Positions 15,696-25,192 of a DNA stretch of 64,000 bases are shown here, piece by piece; within the stretch, counting starts at the first letter, position 1; every line of letters starts with the position of its first letter. The notes beneath the pieces were generated by a model. That model saw only the letters and a list, made by a program, of their open reading frames with translations, made no database searches and was not told where the DNA came from. The position numbers and the translations under genes are program-made. This stretch comes from Solirubrobacteraceae bacterium (GTDB lineage: Bacteria > Actinomycetota > Thermoleophilia > Solirubrobacterales > Solirubrobacteraceae), in the NCBI GenBank assembly GCA_025451035.1, contig JANWLE010000015.1:28618-92617 (forward strand), given 5' to 3'.

Positions 15696-18600
15696 TCAGG
15701 GCACCTTGTTGGCGTCGAACGAGGCATGCAGCTCCTGCAGGCAGAGCACCTGAGGCTCGCCGTCGCGCCGCGCGCTGGCGATCGCGCGGGCGGCTGAGAC
15801 GCCCGCCGAGAGTGTCGTCAGGCAAGGAATGCCGCGCTTGACGGCGGCGTTGCGGATCTCCCAGCCGTCGGTACGCGCACCGGAGCCGGTCGGTGTGTTC
15901 ACGACGAGGTCGACTTCGCCCCGTTCGATCCAGTCCACGACATGGGGCGAGCCTTCGCCGATCTTGTTCAGCGCCTTGACCGGCACCCCCATGCGCGCGA
16001 TCGTCTGGGCAGTGCCGCGCGTGGCGAGGATGCGAAAGCCGCAGTCGTGCAGGAGCTGGGCGATCGCGAACGCGCCGGGCTTATCCGAGTCTGTGACCGT
16101 GATGAACGCGGTTCCGTCTGATGGCAGCGGCACGCCCGCCGCTGCCTGCGCCTTCGCGAACGCGGTCGGGAAGTCTCGGGCGATGCCCATCACCTCGCCG
16201 GTCGAGCGCATCTCCGGGCCGAGGAGCATGTCTATCCCGTCGAAGCGGTCAAATGGCAGTACGGCCTCCTTGACCGAGACGTGGTCGCCAAAGCCGACAC
16301 CCTCCCGCCCGCGCGGCAACGACAGCTCGGAGATCTTCTCCCCCAGCATGATGCGGCACGCTAGCTTCGCGAGCGGAAGGCCCACGGCCTTGGAGACGAA
16401 GGGGACGGTGCGCGAGGCGCGCGGGTTGGCCTCGATCACATACAGGCGTCCTTCGTGCACCGCATACTGGACGTTCAGCAAGCCCACTACGCCGATCTCA
16501 AGCGCTAGCCCGCGGGTGGCCTCTCTGATCTGCTCGAGCATCTCCTCGCCCAGGGAGTGCGGCGGCAGCACGCACGCGCTGTCACCGGAGTGCACGCCGG
16601 CCTCCTCGACGTGCTGCATGATCCCGCCGATCCACACATCCTCGCCGTCGCAGAGCGCGTCCACGTCGACCTCGACCGCGTTCTCCAGGAAATGGTCCAG
16701 GAAGATCTCTCGCTGGGACTCGCCCACCTCTCGTCGCAGATAGTCGGCTAGGCCGTCGCGGGAGTAGACGATCTCCATCGCCCGGCCGCCCAGGACGTAG
16801 GACGGCCGCACCAGCAGCGGGAAGCCGACGCTCTCGCCGGCATCGAGCGCCTCCGTCACAGATTGAGCTGTCGCGTAGGGAGGCGCCTCATAGCCGAGCC
16901 GCTCGAGCAGCGCCCCGAAGCGCCCCCGGTCCTCCGCTAGGTCGATGGCGTCGACGCTCGTGCCGAGCAGCGGTACGCCTGCGGACGCGAGGCCTGCGGC
17001 TAGCTTCAGCGGCGTCTGGCCACCGAACTGCACTATCACGCCGTCGAGCCCCGCCCCGGTGCGCTCCTGCTCGATCACGCCGAGCACGTCCTCGAGCGTC
17101 AGCGGCTCGAAATACAGGCGGTCGGAGGTGTCGTAGTCGGTCGAGACGGTCTCCGGGTTGCAGTTGATCATCACCGCTTCGCGCCCGGATTCACGGACTG
17201 TCATTGCCGCATGCACACAGCAGTAATCGAACTCGATGCCCTGCCCGATCCGGTTCGGACCAGCGCCGAGCACGACCACGGAAGGCCGCTCGCCGCGACG
17301 GACCTCGTGCGCGCACTTTTGCTCCCAGCCGGAGTAGTAGTAGGGGGTGCGCGCGGGGAACTCCGCGGCACACGTGTCCACCGAGCGGAAGGAGCGCTCC
17401 CCCTCAAACGGGTGCTGCTCATCTTCGGCGAGCAGCTTGAACTCTGCCAGGTACCACGGGTCGATCGACGTGCGCTCGTGGATTGACTGCACCGGCACGC
17501 CACGGCGCAACAGCTCGAGGATCACCTCGAAGCGGTCGTGTCGCGGGGTGGAGAGCTCTTCCAGCAACTGGCTGTCCGATAGGCCTTTGAAGCTCGCCGG
17601 CTTATCCAGCTCGCGCGAGCGCATCGCCTTAGCAAACGCCTGCGTGAAGGTCCGGCCGATCGCCATCACCTCGCCGACCGACTTCATGTGCGTGGACAGT
17701 TCTGTCTCCGCACCCGGGAACTTCTCGAACGCGAAACGGGGCCACTTCACCACGACATAGTCGATCGTCGGCTCGAAGCACGCAGGCGTCACACCGGTGA
17801 TGTCGTTTGAGATCTCCTCGAGCAGGTAACCGACCGCCAGGCGCGCGGCGATCTTGGCGATCGGAAAGCCTGTCGCCTTGGACGCCAGCGCCGAGGAGCG
17901 CGACACGCGGGGGTTCATCTCGATCACAAGGATCTGCTCGGTGAGGGGGTTCACCGCGAACTGCACGTTAGACCCGCCGGTCTCCACCCCTACCTCGCGG
18001 ATCACCGCGATCGCCTGGTCGCGCAGACGCTGATACAGCGAGTCGGGAAGCGTCTGTTGCGGGGCGACGGTGACGGAGTCGCCGGTGTGGACTCCCATTG
18101 GGTCGATGTTCTCGATCGAGCAGACGATCACGACGTTGTCGGCACGGTCGCGCATCACCTCGAGCTCGAACTCGCCCCAGCCGATCACCGACTGGTCGAT
18201 GAGGATCTGGCCGATCGGCGAGGTCGCGATGCCGCGGCTGACTATCCGCCTGAACTCCTCCTCGGTGCGGGCTATCCCTCCGCCGCGCCCGCCGAGTGTG
18301 AACGCGGGGCGCACTATGCACGGCAGCCCGATCCGCGGCAGGGCGTCGAGGGCCTCCGTGAGGCCACGCTCGACATCCACCGAGCCAGTGGTCTGGTCGT
18401 AGCCGGAGACGATCGCGTTGGCGGGCATGTGAAGGCCCGCCTTCGTCATCGCCGTGCGGAACAGGTCGCGGTCCTCGGCGCAGGCGATCGTGTCATAGTT
18501 GGCGCCGATCAGCTCCACACTGAGGCGCTCGAGCGTGCCATCGTCGTGCAGCTGCTTAGCGAGGTTCAGCGCCGTCTGGCCACCCAGTGTCGGCAGCAGC

Positions 18601-18854
18601 GCATCGGGGCGCTCGCGTTCGATCACCTGCGTGAGCGGGCCCGGGAGCAGCGGCTCGATGTAGGTCGCGTCGGCGAACTCTGGGTCAGTCATTATCGTCG
18701 CGGGGTTTGAGTTGACCAGCACGACCTCGTATCCCTCTTCGCGCAGCACCTTGCAGGCCTGCACGCCGGAGTAGTCGAACTCCGCGGCCTGCCCGATCAC
18801 GATCGGCCCGGAGCCGAGGATCAGGATCTTGTGGATGTCCTGGCGTCGTGGCAC
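15696..18854 (-). CDS. carB: carbamoyl-phosphate synthase large subunit
   Basis: Makes carbamoyl phosphate from bicarbonate, ammonia and ATP for pyrimidines and arginine. 1052 residues, near the usual 1070. Two homologous ATP-grasp halves begin [20 protein letters not shown] and [18 protein letters not shown]. The oligomerisation region lies between them. The C-terminal allosteric MGS-like domain has [17 protein letters not shown] and [23 protein letters not shown] start overlaps the carA stop by one base (TAGTG). Confidence 0.98.
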   Translation of the reverse strand: MPRRQDIHKILILGSGPIVIGQAAEFDYSGVQACKVLREEGYEVVLVNSNPATIMTDPEFADATYIEPLLPGPLTQVIERERPDALLPTLGGQTALNLAKQLHDDGTLERLSVELIGANYDTIACAEDRDLFRTAMTKAGLHMPANAIVSGYDQTTGSVDVERGLTEALDALPRIGLPCIVRPAFTLGGRGGGIARTEEEFRRIVSRGIATSPIGQILIDQSVIGWGEFELEVMRDRADNVVIVCSIENIDPMGVHTGDSVTVAPQQTLPDSLYQRLRDQAIAVIREVGVETGGSNVQFAVNPLTEQILVIEMNPRVSRSSALASKATGFPIAKIAARLAVGYLLEEISNDITGVTPACFEPTIDYVVVKWPRFAFEKFPGAETELSTHMKSVGEVMAIGRTFTQAFAKAMRSRELDKPASFKGLSDSQLLEELSTPRHDRFEVILELLRRGVPVQSIHERTSIDPWYLAEFKLLAEDEQHPFEGERSFRSVDTCAAEFPARTPYYYSGWEQKCAHEVRRGERPSVVVLGAGPNRIGQGIEFDYCCVHAAMTVRESGREAVMINCNPETVSTDYDTSDRLYFEPLTLEDVLGVIEQERTGAGLDGVIVQFGGQTPLKLAAGLASAGVPLLGTSVDAIDLAEDRGRFGALLERLGYEAPPYATAQSVTEALDAGESVGFPLLVRPSYVLGGRAMEIVYSRDGLADYLRREVGESQREIFLDHFLENAVEVDVDALCDGEDVWIGGIMQHVEEAGVHSGDSACVLPPHSLGEEMLEQIREATRGLALEIGVVGLLNVQYAVHEGRLYVIEANPRASRTVPFVSKAVGLPLAKLACRIMLGEKISELSLPRGREGVGFGDHVSVKEAVLPFDRFDGIDMLLGPEMRSTGEVMGIARDFPTAFAKAQAAAGVPLPSDGTAFITVTDSDKPGAFAIAQLLHDCGFRILATRGTAQTIARMGVPVKALNKIGEGSPHVVDWIERGEVDLVVNTPTGSGARTDGWEIRNAAVKRGIPCLTTLSAGVSAARAIASARRDGEPQVLCLQELHASFDANKVP

Positions 18855-19984
18855 TAGCGGCGGGCCTCTTGGATCCGTTGCAGGAAGCGGTCGAACAGGT
18901 AGAGGCTGTCGTGCGGGCCGGGGCCGGCCTCCGGGTGGTACTGGACGGTACCGCCGGGGACGTCCAGGAGCTCAAGGCCCTCGACAGTGCGGTCATAGAG
19001 GTTCACGTGCGAGAGCGCCGCGGCGCCGAAGTCGGTTTCCCAGCGCACGGGCTCGTCACGCTCGAGCGTGCGCACGCCGCCGGGACCGAGGACGGCGAAA
19101 CCGTGGTTCTGGGAGGTGATCTCGACCCGTCCGCTCTGCAGGTCCTTCACGGGATGGTTGGACCCGTGGTGCCCGAATGGCAGCTTGAAGGTGTCCAGGC
19201 CGACGGCGCGGCACAGCAGCTGGTGGCCGAGGCAGATCCCCCAGACTGGACGCTTGCCCACCAGTTCCCGCACGGTCTGCACCACGTAGTCGAGCGCGGC
19301 CGGGTCGCCGGGCCCGTTGGAGAGAAAGACAGCGTCGGGGTCCTCGGCGAGGAGATCCTGCGCGCTGGAGGTGCACGGGTGCAGTGTCACGCGCGCACCG
19401 CGGGCCAGCAGGTTGCGCACGATCGAGCCCTTGATGCCGGTGTCGAGCACGGCGATGCGGGGGCCATCGCCCTGGCCGTGGCTGGTCCTCTCGCGCGGCG
19501 TCACCACACGCGCGAGGTCCTGTCCTGTCATCGGCGGCTCGGCGTCGATCAGCGCGCGCGCCTCGTATTCGCTGATCTCGGCAGGGAAGAGGCCGCCGCG
19601 CATCGCGCCAGCCTCGCGAATGTGGCGCACCAGCGACCTGGTGTCTACACCGGTGATCGCCGGAAGGCCGTGATCGGCCAGCCAGTCAAGCCAGCCGCCC
19701 TCCGCCGAGGGGGCATCCTCGCGGTTGACCGCGGCGCGCATGATCGCCGCGCGCGCCCAAGGGCGCTCTGACTCCATCGCCTGGGAGTTCACGCCGTAGT
19801 TGCCGATGTGCGGGTATGTGAACGTGATCAGCTGCCCGGCGAAGGACGGGTCGGACATCGACTCCTGGTAGCCGGACATCCCGGTCGTGAAGACGATCTC
19901 CCCCACCGCGTGACCGTGGGCTGCGCACGCCTGGCCGTCAAAACGGGTGCCGTCCTCGAGCAGCACATACGCCCGTCTGCTCAC
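18854..19984 (-). CDS. carA: carbamoyl-phosphate synthase small (glutaminase) subunit
   Basis: 376 residues from GTG 19984 ([12 protein letters not shown]). The N-terminal CarA domain carries [17 protein letters not shown]. The C-terminal class I glutamine amidotransferase has the nucleophile in [16 protein letters not shown] and the His-Glu pair in [12 protein letters not shown]. It supplies ammonia to CarB. The start overlaps the upstream isochorismatase-like gene by four bases (GTGA). The open frame extends upstream of 19984 but without family resemblance. Confidence 0.97.
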   Translation of the reverse strand: MSRRAYVLLEDGTRFDGQACAAHGHAVGEIVFTTGMSGYQESMSDPSFAGQLITFTYPHIGNYGVNSQAMESERPWARAAIMRAAVNREDAPSAEGGWLDWLADHGLPAITGVDTRSLVRHIREAGAMRGGLFPAEISEYEARALIDAEPPMTGQDLARVVTPRERTSHGQGDGPRIAVLDTGIKGSIVRNLLARGARVTLHPCTSSAQDLLAEDPDAVFLSNGPGDPAALDYVVQTVRELVGKRPVWGICLGHQLLCRAVGLDTFKLPFGHHGSNHPVKDLQSGRVEITSQNHGFAVLGPGGVRTLERDEPVRWETDFGAAALSHVNLYDRTVEGLELLDVPGGTVQYHPEAGPGPHDSLYLFDRFLQRIQEARR

Positions 19985-20505
19985 TTGATCAGCCCCTGGA
20001 CTGCCTTGAACTCTGGGGTGCCGGCTCGCTCCAAGAGCTCGAACAGAACGGACTCGACCGTCGTGACGGTCGCCCCGGCCCGCTGCAGGCGCTCCAGTGC
20101 ACGGTCGCTGTCTGCCTGGTGGCGTGAGCCGACGGCGTCCGCGGGAACGTGCACTTCTACCCCGCTCGAGAGGAGGTCGTGCACGGTCTGCGAGACGCAG
20201 ACATGCGTCTCGATCCCGCACACGATCACCTGATCGCGCTGCGCGAGATCAAAGCCATCTGCGCGTGCCGCGGAGAAAACTGTCTTTTCGATCCGCGGCT
20301 CACTCTCTAGCCCCACCTCGGGCACGGTGTGACCCAGCCCCTGCGGATACTGCTCGCTGATAAGCCGCGGGACTCCGAGGATGCGCGCGGCGGCCAGCAG
20401 CTTCGCCGTGGCCGCGGCGACCCGCGTGAACGACGCGTATGACCGGAAGGCCTCTTGCACATCGATCACCAGCAACCCCGCGCGCTCTCGCTGCAACAGG
20501 CTCAT
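19981..20505 (-). CDS. isochorismatase/nicotinamidase-family cysteine hydrolase inside the pyr operon
   Basis: 174 residues. The family catalytic triad is visible: D15 (LLVIDVQEAF), K74 (IEKTVFSA) and C103 (CGIETHVCVSQTV), with the cis-peptide segment before the cysteine. The fold includes isochorismatase, nicotinamidase, ureidoacrylate and N-carbamoylsarcosine hydrolases, so the substrate is open. Short size and SEQYPQGLGHT resemble YcaC-type hydrolases. It is sandwiched between pyrC and carA with 4-base overlaps on both sides (ATGA and GTGA). A role tied to carbamoyl or pyrimidine chemistry, for example clearing a damaged intermediate, is an inference from that coupling. Confidence 0.88.
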   Translation of the reverse strand: MSLLQRERAGLLVIDVQEAFRSYASFTRVAAATAKLLAAARILGVPRLISEQYPQGLGHTVPEVGLESEPRIEKTVFSAARADGFDLAQRDQVIVCGIETHVCVSQTVHDLLSSGVEVHVPADAVGSRHQADSDRALERLQRAGATVTTVESVLFELLERAGTPEFKAVQGLIK

Positions 20506-21848
20506 ACGGACACCACCGAGAAGGCGCGCTCGCGGTAGGCGACGGCGCCGTCGGCGATCGTCAGAAGCACTCGCCCGCGCAGCCGCCGTCCTGCAAAGCA
20601 ACAGTTATCGGAGCGGCTCTCCCACCCCTGCTCGCCGGCGACCCACTCCGCGTCAAGGTCGATCAGCGTGAGGTTCGCGGGCTGGCCGACCTCCACGGCG
20701 AACACCGGCAGGTCAAACAGCGCCGCTCCCGCAGTCATGCGACGGACCAACAGGTCGAGGTCGATCACGCCCGGGAGGACCAGCTGCGTATACAGCGCGG
20801 CGAAAGCGGTCTCCAGGCCAGTGGTCCCCATCGGCGCCTGCTCGAATGGGACCTCCTTTTCGTCGCGGGCGTGCGGCGCGTGGTCGGTCGCGACGCAGTC
20901 GATCGTCCCATCGCGCAGCCCCTCGATCAGCGCCTCGCGGTCCTCCTCGCCGCAGAGCGGCGGGTTGACCTTCATGCGGGTGTCGAGCTTCAGGACGTCG
21001 CGGTCGCTCAGCAGCAGATGGTGCGGAGTCACCTCTGCGCTGACCCGTATGCCGTCCGCCTTTGCGGCCGCCACGGCATGCACAGAGGAGGCGCAGCTGA
21101 GGTGCTGGAAGTGCACCCGCCCGTTCTCGTAGGCGGCGAGCGCCGCGTCGCGTGCGACCATCGTCGACTCCGAGACGCTCGGGATTCCGCGCACGCCGAG
21201 CCTCGCGCTGACCTCCCCCTCGTGCATGCTGCCGCCGCGCGACAGCGACGGATCCTCCTCGTGCAGGCTCAACACTCCGCCGCACAGACGCTGGTAGGCG
21301 AGCGCCCTGCGCAGCATTCCCGCGCTCGCGACGGGGTGACCGTCGTCGGTGAAGCCGACGGCGCCCAGCTCGCGCAGCTCCTGCATGTCGGTCAGCTCCT
21401 CCCCGGCCAAGCCGCGGGTGATCGCCCCCATAAAGCCGATGGGCACGCGCGCCTCGCGCGCGGCGCTCTCGCGCAGCGAGCGCAACAGCGGCCCCGAGTC
21501 CGTCACCGGGTCGGTGTTCGGCATCGCGATCACCGCGGCGAAGCCACCGGCGGCGGCGGCCCGAGTACCGGTTTCCAGATCCTCCTTGTGCTCCTGGCCG
21601 GGGGTGCGCAGATGCACGTGCGGGTCAAAGAAAGCCGGCAGCAGATGACGGCCTTTGCCGTCGAGCAGCTCGAACCCGTCCTTGGCCTCCAGGGTCAAGG
21701 CGGCGGCGATCTCGGCGATCTCGCCTTCGCGCACGAGCACGTCCTTGCGCGCGTCGAGCCCCCGCCAAGGGTCGAACAGGTGAACGTCTCGCAGCAGCAT
21801 CGAAGCCGCGCGGTGCGGTCCATGGATCAGCGGTGGGCTCGCCATCAC
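20502..21848 (-). CDS. pyrC: dihydroorotase
   Basis: Cyclises carbamoyl aspartate. 448 residues, class I type. Metal and substrate residues: FFDPHVHLRTPGQEHKEDLETGT, the AMPNTDP motif, SLHEEDPSLS, HFQHLSCASSVHAV, TPHHLLLSDRDV and CVATDHAPHARDEK. GTG start at 21848 overlaps the pyrB stop by four bases; an ATG follows directly at 21845 and could be used instead. Position 4 bases before the isochorismatase-like gene. Confidence 0.97.
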   Translation of the reverse strand: MMASPPLIHGPHRAASMLLRDVHLFDPWRGLDARKDVLVREGEIAEIAAALTLEAKDGFELLDGKGRHLLPAFFDPHVHLRTPGQEHKEDLETGTRAAAAGGFAAVIAMPNTDPVTDSGPLLRSLRESAAREARVPIGFMGAITRGLAGEELTDMQELRELGAVGFTDDGHPVASAGMLRRALAYQRLCGGVLSLHEEDPSLSRGGSMHEGEVSARLGVRGIPSVSESTMVARDAALAAYENGRVHFQHLSCASSVHAVAAAKADGIRVSAEVTPHHLLLSDRDVLKLDTRMKVNPPLCGEEDREALIEGLRDGTIDCVATDHAPHARDEKEVPFEQAPMGTTGLETAFAALYTQLVLPGVIDLDLLVRRMTAGAALFDLPVFAVEVGQPANLTLIDLDAEWVAGEQGWESRSDNCCFAGRRLRGRVLLTIADGAVAYRERAFSVVSV

Positions 21849-22783
21849 GCCAGTTGCGGCTCGGGTGCCTGCGAGGGGTTGCGCTCCGGCGTGCCCGCCA
21901 GCAGCTCATACAGGACCGCCATCCGCACGACGACGCCCGCTTCGACCTGGGCGGTTATGAGCGCGCGCGGGGAGTCGATCACCTCGCCGGAGAGCTCGAT
22001 GCCACGGTTGACCGGCCCTGGGTGCATGAGAACCTGTCGAGCCGACAGGCGCCGCGCGTTGATCTGGTAGCAGGCGACATACTCGCGTAGCGAAGGCAGC
22101 GAGGACTCGATCATTCGCTCGCGTTGCATGCGCAGCGCATAGACGACATCCGCGCCCGTGATCTCCTCCAGCGAGTAGCGCACCTCGCAGCCGAGCGCCT
22201 CGATCCCGCGGGGGATCAGCGTCGGCGGGCCCGCGACGGTGACCTTCGCGCCCATCTTCTGGAAGGCGAGGATGTTCGAGCGTGCAACCCGTGAGTGGGT
22301 GATATCGCCAACGATCCAGATGCTCGCCCCGCTTATCTCGCCGAGATGGCGTCGCAGCGTGTAGACGTCGAGCAGCGCCTGGGTCGGGTGCTCGTGCTTG
22401 CCGTCGCCGGCGTTCACGACCGCGGCGCTGCACCAGCGGGAGATCAGCTCGGCTGCGCCAGCCCACGGGGTGCGCAGCACGATCGCGTCGGGCTTGTGTG
22501 CGCTGAGCGTGAGCACGGTGTCCTTCAGCGACTCGCCCTTCTCGACGCTCGATCCGCTGGAGGCGAAGTTGACGACGTCGGCGGACAGTCGCTTGGCGGC
22601 GATTTCGAAAGAGCTGCGCGTGCGGGTCGACGCCTCGTAAAAGAGGTTGAGCACCATCCGCCCACGCAGCGTCGGCACCTTCTTGATTTCGCGGTCGGAC
22701 ACCTCGGCGAAGCGTTCTGCTTGCTCCACGATGCGCTCTATCGCCGCGCGGTCGAGATCCTCGATCGAAAGCAGGTGGTTCAC
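21845..22783 (-). CDS. pyrB: aspartate carbamoyltransferase catalytic subunit
   Basis: Committed step of UMP synthesis. 312 residues. The carbamoyl-phosphate site is EASTRTRSSFEIAAKRL, with FASSGSSVEKGESLKDT. Aspartate-binding parts are WIVGDITHSRVARSN and MHPGPVNRGIELSGEVID. No pyrI-like regulatory chain is nearby, as usual in Gram-positives. GTG start overlaps the pyrR stop by four bases, so all genes from pyrR to carB are tightly coupled. Confidence 0.98.
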   Translation of the reverse strand: MNHLLSIEDLDRAAIERIVEQAERFAEVSDREIKKVPTLRGRMVLNLFYEASTRTRSSFEIAAKRLSADVVNFASSGSSVEKGESLKDTVLTLSAHKPDAIVLRTPWAGAAELISRWCSAAVVNAGDGKHEHPTQALLDVYTLRRHLGEISGASIWIVGDITHSRVARSNILAFQKMGAKVTVAGPPTLIPRGIEALGCEVRYSLEEITGADVVYALRMQRERMIESSLPSLREYVACYQINARRLSARQVLMHPGPVNRGIELSGEVIDSPRALITAQVEAGVVVRMAVLYELLAGTPERNPSQAPEPQLA

Positions 22784-23334
22784 GGCGTGGGCGCTCCGTT
22801 GGCGGAGGCGATCGTCACCGCGTCGTGGCCGTCGAGCTCGCGCACCTGCACGTTGACGCGCTCTTCGCGTGAGGTGGGCAGGTTCTTGCCGACATAGTCT
22901 GGGCGGATCGGCAGCTCGCGGTGGCCGCGGTCGGCGAGCACGGCGAGCTGAACGCGCTCGGGGCGTCCGTAGTCGAACAGGGCCTCGATCGCGGCTCGCA
23001 CGGTGCGGCCGGTGTAGAGCACGTCGTCGACGACCACCACGGTTCTGGCCGTCACGTCGAACTCGATGTGCGAGGCGTGCAGCACCGGCGCTCCCGGCCT
23101 GCGCGCGACGTCGTCACGGTAGAAGCCGATGTCGAGGTCACCGAGCGGGATCTCGGCCGACAGCAGCTCGCGCAGCTGGCGCTGCAAGCGGTTTGCCAGA
23201 TACGCCCCGCGACGGTGAATGCCGACGATGGCGAGATTCTCTGCGCGCGGGTTGCGCTCGGCTATCTCGTGCGCAATGCGCGTCAGCGCCCGCCGCACCC
23301 CATCCCCGTCGAGGACGATCTTCTGCTTGCTCAT
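22780..23334 (-). CDS. pyrR: pyrimidine operon regulator PyrR / uracil phosphoribosyltransferase
   Basis: 184 residues from ATG 23334 (MSKQKIVLDGDGV), with GGAAGG four to nine bases upstream. The PRPP-binding loop is VVVVDDVLYTGRTVRAAIEAL, and IVGIHRRGAYLANRL and ELPIRPDYVGKNLPTS are family blocks. PyrR senses UMP/PRPP and binds pyr mRNA. The matching RNA element lies directly upstream (23338-23370) over the ribosome binding site. It is the first gene of the pyr operon. Confidence 0.96.
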   Translation of the reverse strand: MSKQKIVLDGDGVRRALTRIAHEIAERNPRAENLAIVGIHRRGAYLANRLQRQLRELLSAEIPLGDLDIGFYRDDVARRPGAPVLHASHIEFDVTARTVVVVDDVLYTGRTVRAAIEALFDYGRPERVQLAVLADRGHRELPIRPDYVGKNLPTSREERVNVQVRELDGHDAVTIASANGAPTP

Positions 23335-23337
23335 AAC

Positions 23338-23370
23338 CCTTCCTGGCCTCACTGGACCGGATTAAAGGAA
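23338..23370 (-). promoter_or_regulatory. PyrR-binding RNA hairpin over the pyrR ribosome binding site
   Basis: The minus strand reads TTCCTTTAATCC, then GGTCCAGTGAGGCC, then AGGAAGG. The middle fits the PyrR binding-loop consensus (A/G)GUCCNGNGAGGCU, with a terminal loop TCCAGTGAGG closed by a short GG/CC stem and a lower CCTT/AAGG stem. The 3' side of the lower stem is the pyrR Shine-Dalgarno, so PyrR bound to UMP should block translation initiation, as described for mycobacteria. No terminator is visible here. Confidence 0.85.
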
Positions 23371-23384
23371 CTTGCCGGACTGTA

Positions 23385-24371
23385 TCAGCGTGAGGCGACA
23401 GCCTCCACATCGTTGCGATTCTCTGGAGTGGCGCCGGGCTTGCGCTCGGGCCAGCGGTGGATCTTCGCCGTCCCTCGCTCGGGGAACGGCACCTCAATCG
23501 TGTCGAAGTCACGCGGCACCTGCGCCCCTGCGAAAGTCTCCCTGGCCTCTCTCTGGACTTCTCCGCCGGTGTGGCGCGCCGATAGGTGAACGAGCGCGAG
23601 CATTCGTACTTCGGCGGCGAGCGCGAGCTCGGAGGCCTGGCGGGCCGTGCTGTGGCCGGTGTCAGCGGCACGCTCGGACTCTTGCTGCATGAACGTCGCC
23701 TCGTGTATGAGCACGTCAGCCTGGTGCGCGGCGAGCGCGACAGCCTCGCACGGCGCGGTGTCGCCCGAGAGCACGATCTTGCGGCCCTCGCGCTCGGCGC
23801 CGATAACCTGCTCCGGCGTTACGCCGGCCACGGTCTCCCCCCGCTGCAGACGCCCGAAGTCCGGTCCGGGCTTCACGCCGAGGCGCTCGGCGAGCTCGGC
23901 GTCCAGGTGCCCAGGGCGGGGATCCTCCACCAGCGCGTAGCCGAACGCGCTGGCGCGTCGGTGCTCGACGGGGATTGCGCTCACCCGGTAGCCGCCGAAC
24001 TCGACGCTCTCGCCGCCCTGTAGCTCGGTGATCTCGAGCTCATACGGCAGGCGCCCGTAGATGAAGCGCGTGGCGTCCATCAGGCGCGTCAGGCCGGCGG
24101 GCCCGTAAATCCGAAGCGGCTGGTCGCGGTCGCGTAGCGCGAAGGACTTCAGCATCCCCGGCAGGCCGAGCCAGTGGTCCGCGTGAAAGTGCGTAATGAA
24201 GACGCACTGGACATCGGTGAGGCCAACCGAGCGGGCCAGCTGGCGCTGGGTGCCTTCCCCGCAGTCGAACAGCAGACGGTCGCCTCCGCAGCGCAGAAGG
24301 ACGCCGGGAAGTCCGCGCATCGGGCTCGGCACCGACCCGCCCGTGCCGGCGAAGAAAACCGAGAGATCCAT
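23385..24371 (-). CDS. rnz: ribonuclease Z (tRNA 3' endonuclease)
   Basis: 328 residues of the metallo-beta-lactamase fold. ELAC-type start: FFAGTGGSVPSPMRGLPGVLLR. The zinc motif is FITHFHADHWLGLPGM. LLFDCGEGTQRQL, LSGDTAPCEAV, HEATF and the C-terminal LVHLSARHTGGEV complete the family pattern. It trims tRNA 3' trailers, which matters here because the nearby tRNA genes do not encode CCA. ATG start at 24371. It ends 50 bases before pyrR begins, so the PyrR element lies in that gap and the two genes could be co-transcribed. Confidence 0.95.
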   Translation of the reverse strand: MDLSVFFAGTGGSVPSPMRGLPGVLLRCGGDRLLFDCGEGTQRQLARSVGLTDVQCVFITHFHADHWLGLPGMLKSFALRDRDQPLRIYGPAGLTRLMDATRFIYGRLPYELEITELQGGESVEFGGYRVSAIPVEHRRASAFGYALVEDPRPGHLDAELAERLGVKPGPDFGRLQRGETVAGVTPEQVIGAEREGRKIVLSGDTAPCEAVALAAHQADVLIHEATFMQQESERAADTGHSTARQASELALAAEVRMLALVHLSARHTGGEVQREARETFAGAQVPRDFDTIEVPFPERGTAKIHRWPERKPGATPENRNDVEAVASR

Positions 24372-24466
24372 GCCCGGAACGGTAGCGGCGCGGCACGCGC
24401 GACGGTGCGAGGCCTCGAAGTGCCGCTAAGCTGCCAGGCCGGTGGTCTCACGGTCACCTCGTGTTG

Positions 24467-24539
24467 GCGCCCGTAGCTCAGTGGATAGAGCGTCCGCCTC
24501 CGGAGCGGAAGGTCGCGTGTTCGAATCACGCCGGGCGCG
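24467..24539 (+). tRNA. tRNA-Arg (anticodon CCG)
   Basis: A 73-nt cloverleaf: acceptor GCGCCCG/CGGGCGC, D-arm GCTCAGTGGATAGAGC, anticodon stem TCCGC/GCGGA around loop CTCCGGA (anticodon CCG), T-arm GCGTG-TTCGAAT-CACGC and discriminator G. CCA is not encoded. It reads CGG arginine codons. Confidence 0.97.
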
Positions 24540-24659
24540 TCTATCGCTGTCCGTAAGCGGGCACTGCTCGCTCGATCAGGCCATGTGGTTCCTGCCGCGC
24601 TCTTCGTCCCGGAGGTGTAGCGGTCCTCGAAAGCGTCGCATTCGCGGAGAGGGGTTCGT

Positions 24660-25054
24660 ATGGCAACGATCGATCACCGTCGGCTCTATCGCCTTCCATG
24701 GTCACTGCCGGACAACGCGATAGCTTGGCTAGAGCCGACCAAGAAGTGCAACCTCGCCTGCCTGGGCTGCTATCGCGAAAACGACCCAAGGGGACACAAG
24801 ACCAGAACCTGCGTAGCGTCGCGCGTCGCTGGCTGACGGCGGTCGCCCGCAAACTGCCGCGAATCGGCGAGAAGCTGCGCTTCCAGTCGGTGATGATCAT
24901 CCAGCCAGCCGACATATACGAGGACGGCCACCAGAAAATGTGTGACGGGTGCCCAGACATGACGGTGTGGAACGACCGTCTGGTCTGGTCCTGCAGGCTC
25001 GAGGAGCCCGAACGCTACGGCGACTTCGTGCAAATGGTGCCCAACGGGAGCTAA
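24660..25054 (+). pseudogene. radical SAM protein with most of the middle deleted
   Basis: A good ribosome binding site (GGAGAGGGG) precedes ATG 24660. The first about 48 codons read MATIDHRRLYRLPWSLPDN..., then LEPTKKCNLACLGCYRENDP with the CxxxCxxC [4Fe-4S]/SAM motif, and GHK. The frame ends at TGA 24834-24836. A second frame, shifted by two, carries what looks like the C-terminus of the same family: LRFQSVMIIQPADIYEDG, KMCDGCPDMTVWNDRLVWSC and RLEEPERYGDFVQMVP, stop 25052-25054. The junction is near 24785-24805. A normal protein would have some 250 more residues between, so this is a remnant. The original substrate is unknown. Confidence 0.8.
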
Positions 25055-25192
25055 GGCACAGTGCAGGCTCGGCAGCGGTGAGAAGCCACCCGCGGAGCGA
25101 CAATTGGCGTATCGGTGCCACCACGTGTGCCGAGCTCACGGCAACAGCCACCGTGTCCTTACCTCCGTCCGCCGCGAAGGAGGGCGCAACTG

